Shown here in pieces: positions 1 to 13,562 of a DNA stretch of 64,000 nt (position 1 is its first letter; the number at the start of each line of letters is the position of its first letter). This DNA is from Apus apus (lineage: Eukaryota > Chordata > Aves > Apodiformes > Apodidae): NCBI RefSeq assembly GCF_020740795.1, contig NC_067282.1, forward strand, positions 126,909,132 to 126,973,131. The letters run 5' to 3'. A program made the position numbers and the translations under genes. The notes below the pieces were generated by a model, which saw only the letters and a list, made by a program, of their open reading frames with translations, had not been told where the DNA came from and did no database searches.

Positions 1-794
1 CAGTAGTTAATTCGCAGCCAGAATAGTACAAAAAAAGCTGTTTCCCACCCCACCACCCCACAACCACCCCGCCGACGCGTTTTAAGTGACAGAAGACAGA
101 AAGTTGGGGTGAGAAGAATTAACAATAGACTTATATGAATCTTTGCTAACTTGTTAATTTATGACCATTCTCACTTGGCAGCAGAGGAGTTCCTCTCATA
201 CATCAGCGCCCTGGACACATTCTTGCCATGACTAAGAACCATTTGCAAGGGAAGCTTTCTGTATTTGACACAGAGGTGGCATGTCTGCTCTAATTGCAGC
301 AGCCTTCTTCTTCACTGAGAAGAGCCACCCATTCTTCTGAGTTTGGAAATTCCCATTTCACAAACCAAGGCAACGAAGCAGGTCTTTTTCTCAATGTGAA
401 CATTTATGGGTTTTGTTGTAATGAGGTCTAGAAGGCACAAGGAACAACTGCTTTCTTCTCTGTTTCTTCCAAGTGTTCTTCGTGTTTCTTCATGCTCCTT
501 CCCGACTTTTTTTCCTTTTGTCAGCTGCTCATCAGGATAAAGATTTTCTTGTACTCAGATACCTGTTTTTGAGATCTATTTTGCAAAAACCTGCTCCTCT
601 ATCATTACACTTAATCTGGATGCCTTTACAGATGTCAGGAACAACTCTTTGTTACATGCTTGTGTCTCAGAGCATGAACATGTTCTCTCTGAAAAACTAC
701 CTAACATCTCCAGACTACTTGGAGAGTAGTCTAATTGGCCTACATTAATTTCACCAGCCTAAGACATGGCTGCACTGAAGAACTGCCTTGAGAC

Positions 795-925
795 AGAAAT
801 AAATAAATATAAAATAAAATAAATAATAAAATAAAATAAAAATAAAATAAAAAATAAATAAAAATAAATAAAATCAAATAAAAATAAATAAAAAAAATAA
901 TAATAAAATAAATTTAAAAAACCAA
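795..925. repeat. AAATA/AAAATA microsatellite
   Basis: An almost uninterrupted run of AAATA, AAAATA and AAATAAA units, made of A and T apart from a single C. It has the composition of an expanded retroelement tail, but I see no attached element. Confidence 0.8.
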
Positions 926-3900
926 GATGGCTTTTCTGTTAGTGGGAGACATTCCTTCCCAGTGCAAGAGGCCTGTGGCAAGCACTCCAGGACTTTCCAT
1001 AGCACTGTGTCACATTAGGCTTTCAAAGGTGACATAGCAAAGATCAGCACACATGATGGAGGCTGCTGGAAATCTCCCTGTTCCACTGTCTGGTGGTCAG
1101 CCAGCAGAAAATCCTCATATGCCCTGGTAAAAACTAACATGGTTGTGACAGTCATGACAACCACAAAAAAAAAAGTGTTTTCACTGTGTGCAAAAAGGTT
1201 TTGGGGACTAATGTGGGACATAAAAAATGTTGTCATGGTGGGTTTCCCCAAAGGCATGGGATTGCCCGACAGACTGCACATTCCATGCTTTTCCAGCCTC
1301 AGCAGGGGAAAATTCCCATCTGCTGCACTATCAGCAGTGCTTGATGACCTGGGTAGATTCACTATCAATAATTCAGGCTGGGCTGGAAAGGGAACTGACT
1401 ATGAAGTTTCCAGGAGCAGCCATTCTCTTTCCCAAGAAACGGGGTTTGCTCAGATTGCTTTGCTTTAGCACAAAGAGCATAAGCATTGCTCTCTTTCTCC
1501 ATGGAGGCCTTCCCTACACTTGTCTATTATTATGTATGGATGCTTACACTGGCCATCTGCATAACAGGAAAGGTCTGTTTCACTATCATTGGAAATGCAA
1601 TTCATCAATGGCCAATGCTAGATGGAAAGCTCTTGAGCTTTACAGGCAAAGATGATGTTTAGGTACCTGACCTCTATTAGGTGGAGCTGCATCATCATAG
1701 GCAGTGCTTTCAAATTCATATACTTAAGGGTATGTCCAGAAGACATCTCACTGCCCAGAGGGTCTCCACAGGACTATTGTCCCAAATCAGCAATACTGTA
1801 CAATCTGAAAAGCTCCTGGTGAAGAGCAGCCAGCAGCAAGACGACTACAGATGTAATAAGGTGGGGACCTGCCCAGTGACACAGTTTCTCCTCCATCTTG
1901 CAATATTAAATTCACAGATGGATTGTGAGGGTGGGAGGGAGAGGGAAAGCAGGGAGTGACAGGACATTCCTAACTGACTCCAGAAGCTTTTGGTGGGTGT
2001 AGCAGCAGTAGAAAGGAAGCAAGAATCTGAATTTTTATATAAACTGCAACACACTGCCGTGTTGGTTGCTTGCTTTGCATGTTTTGCCTCACTCCCCAGG
2101 AGCTACTTACATCATATTTGCTTGCTGATAGTGTATGAAATAAGATAGGCTTTTTCTTAAGAGAGAAACCAAACAGATTTTCCCTTAAGTGCCATGAGGA
2201 AGATGAGCAAGTGCAAATTTCAGCAGTGTAAAATAATAGGACAAGTCCAGGATTGTGGAGATTAAAAGCCCTATCCACTACATGCGAAAACACAAAGAAG
2301 CAGAACAGGGCTGAAGGGAGAGGAGAAATGGGGTGCAGCCTAGCCAGGGCACAGACATAGTGGCCATGAGGTAGCAGACCAAAGATTGAACTATGAATCA
2401 GGTACAACAGCATAAACTTGAAAGTCTGTAACAAAAAAATGCGCAAGGGAGGGGCAGTATGAAAGTGTTTTTCTTTCTTGACCTAGGCTATTTTCCTATC
2501 TCACAGAAGCAACTCTGGCCTTTTCCAAGTCTTGCTGTATCAATGATGCAATGTAAAATATGCATGGATTAGACAGCAACTGCTTCCTTTGGGCTTTTTC
2601 AGGCAGATGAGTGACAGCCAATTTAACTGCTCTGAACTCAGTGTGGCATGGCAAATACCAAGCTTCTGCCTGAAGAAAGCAACCTCCTGAAGTGAGCTGC
2701 TGAGATCTGCCTTAGACTTATGAAAATCACCAAATCAAAACCATTTTGAGCACCAAGCATTCTCAATCCCTGTCACGTTGAATGCAGCATTTTTCTTGTG
2801 CGGCAGCCAAGGTGTCAGAACAGCGATGGGCAGAAGATGAGGACCACAGTTTCCTGCAGTCGTGCTCTCAACTATAAGAGCAACAGAGCACATGTAGAAA
2901 TCAAAGATAGAGATTATAAAAATGTGTAATATAAATTTATATATATAAGGACACACACACAAATTAATTCTATGGACAGGTGTTTTTCACTGACAATATT
3001 AACAGGTGGCAAATTCAAGATTGATGTAAAGTATTTCTTGATACTAGAATCAGTCTGTAGAAGTCATTGTCTTAGAATGTTTTTAAAGTAAAGTATTTAT
3101 TAGGACATGAAAAGGGATGCAAGATTCAAAGAAATGACAATAATATAGATATGGCAATTGAGAACATTTTTCAAAAAAAACGATGAAAGGGTAAACAACA
3201 TGCTGTCATACTGTAAAACACAAAAAAAGCAATTTGCCTGAAATTTGGTTACTTAATTAGCTCCATAATTGGCCATCAACATTTTTTAGACAGTGTTTCC
3301 AAGCACCTCATCCTGGAGACTTTTAGACATATGTTATTTGGTTAGAGGGTGTCATGGTTTAAGGGTCTCAGGATAGCTTCAAGCAGCAATTTCTAAGCAT
3401 AATTCATTGAAGTGTATTAAAAGCAGTGTGAAAGCACTTAATTCTATAAACTGTAACTGGAAAATTAAAGGATAGATTCAGGTGAGGAAACAAACAGAAA
3501 AAATTAGATCTCAAATTTTCAAACATTTTGTATAGATGATTGTACTGGGCATGTGTGGGCATCTCCAACAAGCACTCGAGGGGTAGTTCTACACTAGGGT
3601 ACTGAAAATTGTCCTAGCAATGCATCTCTCCTAAGTGACAAACTAAGGGACAAACAGAGGTAACATCATACCTGCACAGACGCTTTTAGTACTGTGTCCC
3701 AAGAAGCGAATCTAAAAAACCTTATTTTTATAGAATGAATGATGCTTTGCTTGCATATTCAGGACACATTTTTCTTTCAGTAACTTCTGAATATTATAAT
3801 TTAAAATATATTCTCCATATTTAATTGTCTTATAACTAGTGAAGATCTATTTTTTATCAGAATCTAAAAAATATAACTTGAAGTATTTGTTTTAAAAATG

Positions 3901-6106
3901 TTACTTATTTCCTACTTGCATGCATTAATGGATTTTTTTTGCAGTTTATTTGTTGAAAATAAAGCAAGCAGGAAAGCAAGCAAGCAAGCAAGCAAGAAAT
4001 GCATGGTAACTGCAAATGAGTTTCCAGTATTTAATACAGATAATACAAATATCTTCAATGTCTGATAATTAAGGAGTTTCATTTCAGCCATACTGCTGAA
4101 ATTCATTCTTCTGCTTGGATTCAGTATTCCTTCTATTAATAAACATGTAACATGTAATAAATAGAAGTGGATATTAATAGTTACAAAAATGCTTTCAACA
4201 TGACTTCAGCTTCTTATGAATGCTTCAATTTAAGAAAGAATGAAAATTTTAAGAACATGTCACTAAGCAAAAGAAAAGTAACTGATATTAAGATGACCGC
4301 TTTTTACCTGTATCTGAAGTTTGTGAAATAAACCGCACTCTCTCCTTGCGAAATAACTCTGCATAAACCACCTCACTTGCCATTTTGAAAAGATGTCTTC
4401 TGATCTGCTATCAAAATGGACTCATTGAAGAAGTAGTTCCCCGTACTACATCCTTTCTGCCCCCTTCCCCCCCCGCCACACCACATTAAGTCAAAAGATA
4501 TGTTTAGATGTCTGTAAAATGAAAGGAAATGAGATACTTTTTTTTTTTTTTCAAATTTAAATTCTCACCTTGTAGCTTTTGATAAAAAGATTTTGTTCTT
4601 AGCCTCTTCTGTTGGTGTATTTTCTGTTAAAAACAGTATGGTTGCGATATGCTCAAACCAACCAGACATTAAAACATACTTCAAGAGAAAGCACAGATCA
4701 TTATTGTTAAATTGCTTCTCTTTGTAATGATCTGATCACTTCCTCTTAAGCTTCATTAGTTTAGGGTTGAAACCAGAAAGCAATGGAGGCAATATCTGAC
4801 TTTGCTGAAACATCTCTTTTCAAGACTTTGGAGAGAAAATTTTTCTTTTTAAGATTAATTTCAAATTAATTGCAAAAACTATTTTAATTATTTTTATGTA
4901 TTTCATATGGAATAAAATTAATTTTTAAAGTTGGATTTGAAATAAAATGTTACAATTAGGCACACTTTCTTTTTGTCTCCAGATTTTCCTCCATATAGGA
5001 ATTTTTTGGTGTTATGGTAACTTAAAATTATGCTGAACTGAATTCTTCTCCCAGAGGAACTTCTGCTCTTTGACCAGCTCTAGACCACATGCTAATCCTC
5101 ATAGCCCAGGGACATTACTAAGCTCAGTATTAAACCACAGCTGAGTCTGACTTGTGACTGCTCTGCATGTTGGTTATCAAATGTTCTCACTAAAGGCAGA
5201 CAACATGCTTGCTTTTTGTTTTTTTTAAGTTAGTAGTAGTTAGTTGTAGTTAGTTCAATATGAAGCCAATGTAATTATCATGGTAGTAAGTAATGAAGTT
5301 CAATGTTTTGTCTTCTTGGGACCATTCATGGAAGAGTGCAGGTGTCTCCATCATATACCACACTAATAGCTCACCCGTGTCATGCACAAACACCACTGTG
5401 CCACCATGCTCCTCATCTGGGTGCTACAAGCAAATGCATGAGCTCTGCTCTTGCTCAAGCTTAGGCACATGTCTCAAGATCTTTGGCTAAACAGACCATG
5501 AAGGTGGTGTCAGGTCAAGCAGCACGCTAGCAAAGCTCGGCAGGAAGTCAGGAATGTCTAGCTCCAACAGCTCCCTCCCAAGGGCAGCAGCTATCCAGCC
5601 AGCCAAGACTGATCTGTTTTGATTTCTTGCATTTCTGCATATATGCCTGCTCTGTCTCAGGAACTGAAGCACTGATATAACTCCTATTTAAAGGAAATAT
5701 TCTGGTTTAGGTCAAAAGAAACAGCTCTTTCATTTTTTTTTTATTTTTTTTTTACTCTGGAAATAGATAATAGTACATTGTTGTCCCTGCACTGGGGCAG
5801 AGTGGGCATTGAAAAATCTTTGGAAATACTTTCTCAACTTTTTCGAATTATTTTTTTTTTCATGGTTTTGGACTCCTCACTATGGATAAAAGAAATATAA
5901 TTTATGTTCAAAACAAGTAAAAACTTGTGTATATAAAACTTCAGGAATATAAGCCACTGTATCACTTTCAGTAATCCACTTTTGAACATAAGGTGATGAG
6001 CTGACTAAAGCTAACTAAGAAAAATACAGGCACTGAGAATAAATTAAAATAATATTTGGCTTTGTTGGAGTTTTTTTGTTTGCTTGGTTTGTTTTTGCTG
6101 GGTTTT

Positions 6107-6142
6107 TTGTTTGTTTTGTTTTGTTTTGTTTTGTTTTGTTTT
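6107..6142. repeat. (GTTTT)n microsatellite
   Basis: Runs of GTTTT following a looser TTTGTTTG stretch. On the minus strand it yields a Lys/Asn/Thr-rich spurious ORF. Confidence 0.75.
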
Positions 6143-6709
6143 TAAGCAATCTATGTGAGGTGACAGGTGCAAACATAGTATGCCTCGGAAATGTCACAAG
6201 GGCGGAGGCCCTTCAATCTCAAAATTAGCCACCACTTCCCCTAAGAATTACGTTTTCCTAGAAGAGGAATATGAAAATAGTTTTATTATTGTTTCTGACT
6301 GATATGTCTCTTAAGAATGTAATCAAAAGTATTTGTCAGAGTTTGACTCAAAATCATGGACAAACCAGGACAGTATTGTAAAGTTTTTTAGACTATCAGC
6401 AACTTGATTTTTTCTCTCACACATACTCCAGGAAAACATGTAAGACCAAAAGTCATTCTTTTCATAGTAATCAAGTCAAGAGAAGTGTTAATGCATGAAC
6501 TTTCTCTCTTTAGTGCCTTACTAACTTATCTTGATTCTTAGTAAAAGCAACTCCAGCCCAGGTGTGGCGGTTGACAAAATTTCTAGGAAAATATATTAAT
6601 GAAATTTTTAGTAGACAAACTGAAAGCCCTAATACTGCTGTGTTGTTTTTGCAGAAAACATTATAGCAGCTTCTTCTTCTCCTCCTCTTTCTCAATTTCT
6701 TTTTATGGC

Positions 6710-7904
6710 AGGGTAACCCACCTAGTTGATCAAGGGAAGCCAGTGGATGTAATATTTCTGGACTTCAGTAAAGCTTTTGATACTGTCTCACAGTATTCTC
6801 TTGGCCAGAATGTCCAGCACACAGCTGGACACATGTACCATATGATGGGTGAACAACTGGCTCACAGGTTGAGCACAAAGAGTGAGAGTGAATGGGGTAA
6901 CATCAGGATGGCAACTGGTCACTAGTGGGGTCCTGCAGGGCTCCATCCTAGGCCCAGTCCTCTTCAACATCTTCATCAATGATTTATATGTAGGACTCGA
7001 AGGAATTCTAAGTAAGTTTGCTGATGATGCAAAGCTGGGAGGAGCTTTTGACTCCCTTGAGGGCAGGCAGGCCTTGCAGAGAGACCTCAACACGTTAGAG
7101 AGATGGGCAGTCACCAGCCACATGAAGTTTAACAAGGGCAAGTGCCACATTCTGCACCAGGGACGGGGCAACCCAGCTGGTAAATACAGACTAGGCGACA
7201 AGTGGCTGGAGAGCAGCACGGAGGAGAGGGACCTGGGGGTCCTGGTTGATGGCAAACTGAGTATGAGCCAGCAGTGTGCCCTGGCAGCCAGGAGGGCCAA
7301 CCATGTCCTGGAGTGCTTCAAGCAGAGCATTGCCAGCTGGTCGAGAAGGTGATTGTCCCACTCTCTTCTGCACTGGTGCAGCCTCACCTTGAATACTGCG
7401 TGCAATTTTGGGCACCACGATATAAAAAGGACATCAAGCTATTGGAAAGTGTCCAAAGGAGAGCCACGAGGATGGTGAAGGGTCTGGATGGGAAGTATCA
7501 TGAGGAGTGGCTGAGGTCACTTGGATTATTCAGCTTGGAGAAGAGGAGGCTGAAAGGTGACCTCATTGCAGTCTATGGCTTCCTCACGAGGGGAAGAGAT
7601 GGGGCAGGTCCTGATCTCTTTACTCCTGTGACCAAAGACAGGACCTGGGGAAATGGCAGGGAGCTGAATCAGGGCAGGTTTAGTTCAGATATCATGAAGA
7701 GATTTTTCACCCAGAGGGTGACTGAGCACTGGAACAAGCTCCGCAGGAAAGTGGTCACAGCACCAAGCCTGCCTGAGTTCAGGAAGTGTTTGGATAATGC
7801 TCTCAGGTACATGGTGTGATTCTAGAGGTGCCCTACAAAGGGACAGGAGTTGGACTTGATGATCCTGATGGGACCCTTCCAACTCAGCATATTTTATGAT
7901 TCTT
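6710..7904 (+). mobile_element. CR1 non-LTR retrotransposon, 5'-truncated, reverse-transcriptase half
   Basis: Three overlapping frames read as CR1 ORF2 in order: DVIFLDFSKAFDTVS (6745-6790), [20 protein letters not shown] followed by FADDAKLGG (6927-7045; FADD is the RT active-site motif), and the C-terminal part around [20 protein letters not shown]. It ends with the CR1 3' terminus near 7900 (GGACCCTTCCAA then TATGATTCTT). Frameshifts at about 6.88 and 7.3 kb break the protein, so the copy is dead. Confidence 0.92.
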
Positions 7905-9377
7905 CTCCTTCTTCTTTCTTCTTTGGTATCTTTTTGATTGTATAATTTGTAATGGGTATTAGTTACGTATTAAGGATTTGAAAGTAAAAAAAAATAATTC
8001 TACAATGAATAAAGCCCATTACGTTTCAGGGGATGCTATCCTTCTGTTTCAATCAACTAGAGCCTGAGTGGCTCCAGTAGCTTAGAAGAAGGCATGTGCC
8101 ATAAATGCCAGAAAACACCAAAAGTGAACCTGCTGAGAAAGGCAGGTACTCCTACTTTTCCCTGTAATTTTGTTTGTTTGCTAATACTGCCCTAGACAGA
8201 TATTTTCCTGCGGTATCCCGAAAAACATGCACAGAGGTGTTAAAGACAATGAATCAGCTGAACAACCACTTTCCTCTCTCTGTCCTCCACTCTGACACCT
8301 GCCCTAGATGTGACATTCTTGGTCTGGACAAGTCCTTTGGGGACTTCAAGTCATGGAGAGGTGGATAGTCCATCTGACTGAGTTACACATTTATTCTGAT
8401 TCACATCTTCAAGATAGGCACAGCAATTTTGCCTTTCTCTGTTAGATAGCTCAGTCTGCCTGCCCCCTTAGTTTGGGACACCACCTAAGGAAACTTCTTG
8501 AGGTTGAGTGACCTCATCTTTGATGAATGATATATTCCTTCTAGTTATATCTATTAGTGAGCCTTGCCCCTGTTGGGAAAGTGATTCCAGGTACCCAGGT
8601 ATCCCTCCCACCTGAGTGGGAGGCTTTCCCTTCTGTCTGAGTGTGTACATGTGGGATTATTATTTTTTTATTATTATTGTTATTGTTATTGTTATCCATG
8701 TTAAGATTATCTATGTTAAAACTAGTCAAAAAGGCTCAGAAATTCTTAAGTAGGTGTCATGTAGTGCATTAATATTCCCGACCAACATCTGAATCTGTGG
8801 TATTACTTTTGATTGATTGGAGGGCTAACTAGCATTGATTAGAATAAATACTCATTCCTATTAAGCTCCTTTGTGGTTTTGGGTGCCTCTGTCACACCAT
8901 GATGATGAATGTCCCACACAAGCCATGTCCTGAAAAGAGATGGTCTTAATGAGACAGAAGTGATGTACACAAACACCTCTATGAAAACATCAGTGCCATC
9001 CTGTGGTTTGGTGGACTCTGAGATGTGAGGAGCAGTAGGGACACTCTGATTAGGGAAAGGGGACAAAGGAGTCAGCATGAGGCAGAATTAGGAGAAACAA
9101 AGGTATGGGAACAAAGTGGGACATGCTATCGCATATAGCAATTGATATGGCAGTGATAGAGTGTGAGCAGCTGCCCTAAAATTTTAGAGGCTCTGAGGGA
9201 AAACACATCACTGGTATTGTAGTATAGGATACTCGGTCCTTGGAGTCACTGGTCTCTCACTACTAGAGAGGAAGCTTAGACTTAAAAATCAGGCTACGTG
9301 CCTACTTCTACTGGCTTCTCTAATGTTAAGTGAGAACTATGCCTGGGGTCTGATTCTCCAACTTCCTATCTCTTTTC
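7905..9377. other. Intergenic, no gene recognised
   Basis: No coding signal. It contains a TTATTA/TTATTG trinucleotide-like tract at about 8658-8697. Confidence 0.5.
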
Positions 9378-9455
9378 ATAGAATCATCAAATCATTTTGG
9401 TTGGAAAAGACATTTAAGTTCATCAAGTCCAACTGCTAACCTGTAACAGAGAGAG
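9378..9455 (-). mobile_element. CR1 3'-end fragment
   Basis: It begins CATAGAATCATCAAATCATT, then TTGGTTGGAAAAGACATT and AAGTCCAACTGCTAACC. This is the reverse complement of a CR1 3' tail, about 75 bp. Confidence 0.75.
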
Positions 9456-11387
9456 CACCAACTAGAAATAAACTGTGGGTTAAAGAACTTGTTCTGTGAC
9501 ATGGTAGGTACTGCAAATGGAAAGCCTGTGTGAGCACACAGAGGAGACGGGTGATTTATCCAGACTGTAGACATTTCTAATGCCGATTCCCAAGGCTTCA
9601 GCTTCAACTTCGTACCAATGCTCCTGCCAGTCAGCCCTGATGCAGCTGCAAGGCAGTGGATGCGACTGGCAGTGCTCAACTCAGCCCTGGCACAGAGACA
9701 ATAGAAACTGCCCATATGTATACACAGCCTCCACTTCCTGCAGCAAACATTTTCATACCACTCAGAGTCTTAAAGGTTGCTGAAACCACAGTGTTATTTG
9801 CTGGTAGCTCAAATCAGGTAATCTATAAGCTTCCTCAAACACTAATTGCATTGTTTTTCTTAGAATCACCCACCATTAAGAGCAAGGCTACTAAATGTGG
9901 ACCTAATTCTCAGGAAGAAGCAGCCTGCTTAGGAAACATAACACGTTACTCCAGGCTGCTTTGAAGAAGGCAAATTGAGATGGGACTTGCAGAAGCAGTT
10001 CAAAGGCAGAGTAAGGGACTGTATGGAAATAGATGGTGTCAGCCTCCAACTTGTGACACAAGGAGATCTGCCTGTGATCATAGTGCTAGCAGAGAAGAAT
10101 AGTTTTTGAACTTGTGAACACAAGGCTACAAAAGCATTTGTAACCCAGTAAGAAGTGCTTCAGGAGCTAGTACATTGAAACATTTGCAAAATTTCTTTGC
10201 GCTCGTTTTTATTCTGACTGTATGAGAGCATTGACAATCTATTAAAGCACCTTTACTGTCCTTTGATCTGTATCATAAAGTCTCTGAGTAGCTTCCTGCT
10301 TCTTTACACAGCGTCAATACCCCTTACAGTAATTTTGACCTTAATTTACATGAAACATGTTTTGAAGTAGAATTTTGAGAAATGTGGTTTTACAACTTGT
10401 CATACTGTAACAATGTGGACAATGCCATTAAAATATTTACAAAAATAAGTGTTGTTATGTTGCAGACTTATTTGAGTTTATTTTCCCAACACATCTGAAT
10501 GATCACAAACCACTCAGATCTACTAAAAACACAGTTGTTTTTAGGCATGCCAAGATATTTCTCACACATAAAGCCCAAACAATTGTGTAATCAGAAACTC
10601 TGAGTTCTTGTGGTTCAGGATTTTCACAGAATTTTCATAGTTTACAGGAGTTATGTCATTGACCTAACACAATATTCTAGCGTCTAGAAATTGGAGTCTG
10701 GCTTTCTCGCTAGGAGAATGAAATAGTATCAAAAGGATCTATTCAAAGAGGAGCCTGTGATCACCAGTTCTCACCAGCATTGCTGAACACCTTTTGTTCC
10801 TACTGATCTGAGACGCAGCAGTAGAAGGTCACCGATGTGAGCAGTGGTGCAGAGCTTGCTCTACACTGTCTTTTAAATATACTGAGTATCTGTGCTGGTG
10901 CCTTGCTCAAGCCAAAAGCATTGTGGAGCAACCCAGCTACTACAGAAGATAAGACCTCAGCTGTGCCTTTCACCTCAGAGCTCAGATGAGTGCTCTGTTC
11001 ATAGCTGCACCTTTGTGTCTTCCCTGCCTTTCCAATAACATGACTGTCCTCTGCTGGTGTGGGACTAAAATCTTGGTAATAGCTTAGCAGATATGGCTAA
11101 GAGATCACCACCCATCATGCATAGTATTATTGGTTTATCCTTCTTGGGGTCCTCCATGCTTCTCCATTTTCCTTCTGCATTCATCTCTTTTTGTAGAACT
11201 ACCTAATAAGCCTTGACGAGGTAAAATCACCAACTTGTCATACATTTCTATGGTACTCACTGTTCTGGGACAACACTGCTGCAATACACAAAATTAATAG
11301 TAATGCCATCTTTGGCAGAGTAATGTAAAAAATCCCAGATCCTTGAAAATACTTCAACACAAAGAGCTGCTCAAATATGACTATTTT
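9456..11387. other. Intergenic, no gene recognised
   Basis: Unique-looking sequence with short chance ORFs only. I found no splice-bounded conserved frame. Confidence 0.5.
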
Positions 11388-13562
11388 CACAGAATGACAG
11401 AATGTTAGGGGTTAGAAGGGACTTCTGGAGATCATTGTGACCAACCCCTCTGCCAGAGCAGGCTTACCTAGGACAGGTCACACAGAAATGCATCCAGACA
11501 GGTCTTGAAAGTCTCCAGAGGAGACTCCACAACCTCTCTGGGCAGCCTGTTCCAGTGCTCTGTAACCCTTACAGTATTACCTCATGTGGAGGTGGAATTT
11601 CCTGTGTTCTAGTTTGCACCCATTGCTTCTTGTCCTGTTACTGGGCATGACTGAAAAGAAACTGGCCCCTCCTTCTTGACACCCACCCTTCAGATATTTA
11701 AATACATTAATAAGATCTCCTCTCAGTCTTCACTTCTCTAAACTAAACAGCCCCAGATCTCTCAGCCTTTCCTCATAAGTCAGGTGTTCCAGTCCCTTAA
11801 TCATCCTTGTAGCCCTCTGTTGGACTCTTTCAAGTAAATCCTTGTCCCTCTTGAACTGGGAAGCCCAGAACTGGACACAGTACTCTACAAGTGAGGTCTC
11901 ACCAGGGCAGAGTAGAGAGGGAAGAGAACATTCCTGGACCTGCTGGACACACTCTTCTTAATGCACCCCAGGATACCATTGGCCTTCTTGGCCACAAGGA
12001 CACATTGCTGCTCCATGGATAACTTGCTGTCCACCAGGACTCCAAGGTCCTTCTCCATGGAGCTGCTTTCCAGCAGGTCAGCTCCTAACCTGTACTGGTG
12101 CATGTTGTTATTGCTCCCCAGGTGCAGGACTCTACACTTATTCTTGTTTTGCTGAATGACCCCACAGCCTTCCAGTGAATCAGCAAATCCTCCTAGTTTC
12201 ATATGATCAGCAAACTTGCTGAGGGTACACTCTGTCCCCTCATCCAGATCATCAGTGAAGATGTTGAACAGGACTAGACCCAGCACTGATCCCTGGGGGA
12301 CTCCACTAGTTACAGCTGGAGTCTGCACCATTGATCACTACCCTCTGGGCTCTATTATTTAGCCAGTTCTCAATCCATCTCACTACATCCATTGGTCTCC
12401 CTGCATCTACCCATTTGGTCACAACATGACAGAAGGCTACCAGGTTAGTCAAATAAGATTTCCCATTGGTATATCCATACTGGCTACTCCTGATAACCTT
12501 CTTTTCCATGTGCTTAGAGATGACCTCCAGAATTAGCTGCTCCAACATTTTTCCAGACATGGAGGTGAGGCTGACTGGTCTGTAGTTTCCTGGATCATCC
12601 TTCTTGCCCTTTTTGAAGACTAGAGTGACATTGGCTTTCTTCCAGTCCTCAGGTACCTCTCCTGTTTTCTGGGATCTTTCAAAAATTACGGAGAGTGGTA
12701 GAGAAACATCAGCCAGCTCTCTCAGCACTTGTGGGTGCATCTCATTGGGGCCCATGGATTTGTGTATATTCAGTTTACCGAACTGATCTCTGACCCAATC
12801 CTCATTGATCAGTGAAGAATCTTCTTTAGTCCAGGCCTTCTCTCTTACATCCAGGGTCTGGGATTCACGAGGGCTGGTCTAAGGAGTAAAGACTGAAGCA
12901 CAGAAGGTATTCAGTAATTCTGCCTTCTCTGCATCCTCTGTTATCAGGGGTCCCACCTCATTCAGCAGCTGGCCCACATTTTCCCTATTCGTCCTTTTAG
13001 CACTGATATATTTGAGGAAGCCCTTCTTGTTCTCTTTTACTTCCTTTGCCTGGACTAGTTCTAAGAGGGCCTTCCTTGTTGCCTTCTTACTTACCCTGAT
13101 AGTGTTCCTGTAGTTCTCCCAAGTGACAAGTCCCTTCTTCCACAAACTGTAAATTCTTTCTTCCATGTGCCTTTTTTCAGGAGCTCCTTGCTCATCCATA
13201 TAGGTCTCCTTCCTCCTCTATCCAATTTTTTTACTCAGGAATGCACCTATCTTGACCTTGGAGGAAGTGACATTGGAAAATTAACCAGCTCTCTTGGGCC
13301 CCCCCTACCTTCTAGAGTCTTAGCCCACAGGATTCCTGCAAGTAGATCTTTGAAGAGTACAAAGTTAGCCCTCTGGAAGTCCAGGGTAGTAATCCTACTT
13401 ATTGCCCTGCTTCTTTCTTCCTTGTAAAACACTAACCTCTACCATGTCATGATCACTGTCACCAAGGCTGTCCCCAACCTTAATGTCTCCAACTAGACCT
13501 TCTTTATTGTTAATACAAGGTGCACTAGTGCACCTCTCCTTGTTGGTTCTTCCACTACCCGC
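11388..13562 (-). mobile_element. CR1 non-LTR retrotransposon, about 2.2 kb, endonuclease end through RT
   Basis: Read on the minus strand from 13562: the end of the endonuclease (NNKEGLVGDIKVGDSLGDSD), a linker region (VQAKEVKENKKGFLKYISAK), the RT fingers (GNYRPVSLTSMSGKMLEQLI), [19 protein letters not shown] with FAD following, and the C-terminal region. The 3' end lies at 11388-11440 (antisense CAGAATGACAGAATG). It is 5'-truncated within the endonuclease and broken into several frames. Confidence 0.93.

Larger units (their letters stand above)
1..6709. other. Intergenic, no gene recognised; simple repeats
   Basis: AT-rich sequence with only short chance ORFs. Simple repeats are an A/T-rich AAATA/AAAATA tract at 795-925, a short CA run near 2950, an AAGC/GCAA run at 3962-3997, and a GTTTT run at 6107-6142. 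I see no paired splice sites around a conserved reading frame. Confidence 0.5.

Noticed and set aside
473..748. 91-codon plus-strand ORF near the window start
   Set aside because: No family resemblance, no splice context, and composition like its non-coding surroundings.
3351..3365. TGTCATGGTTTAAG match to the edge of the LTR family at 23.5 kb
   Set aside because: The similarity ends after about 14 bases, and the sequence beyond does not follow the LTR.
6788..7405. 205-codon minus-strand ORF
   Set aside because: Antisense of CR1 RT; no independent coding support.
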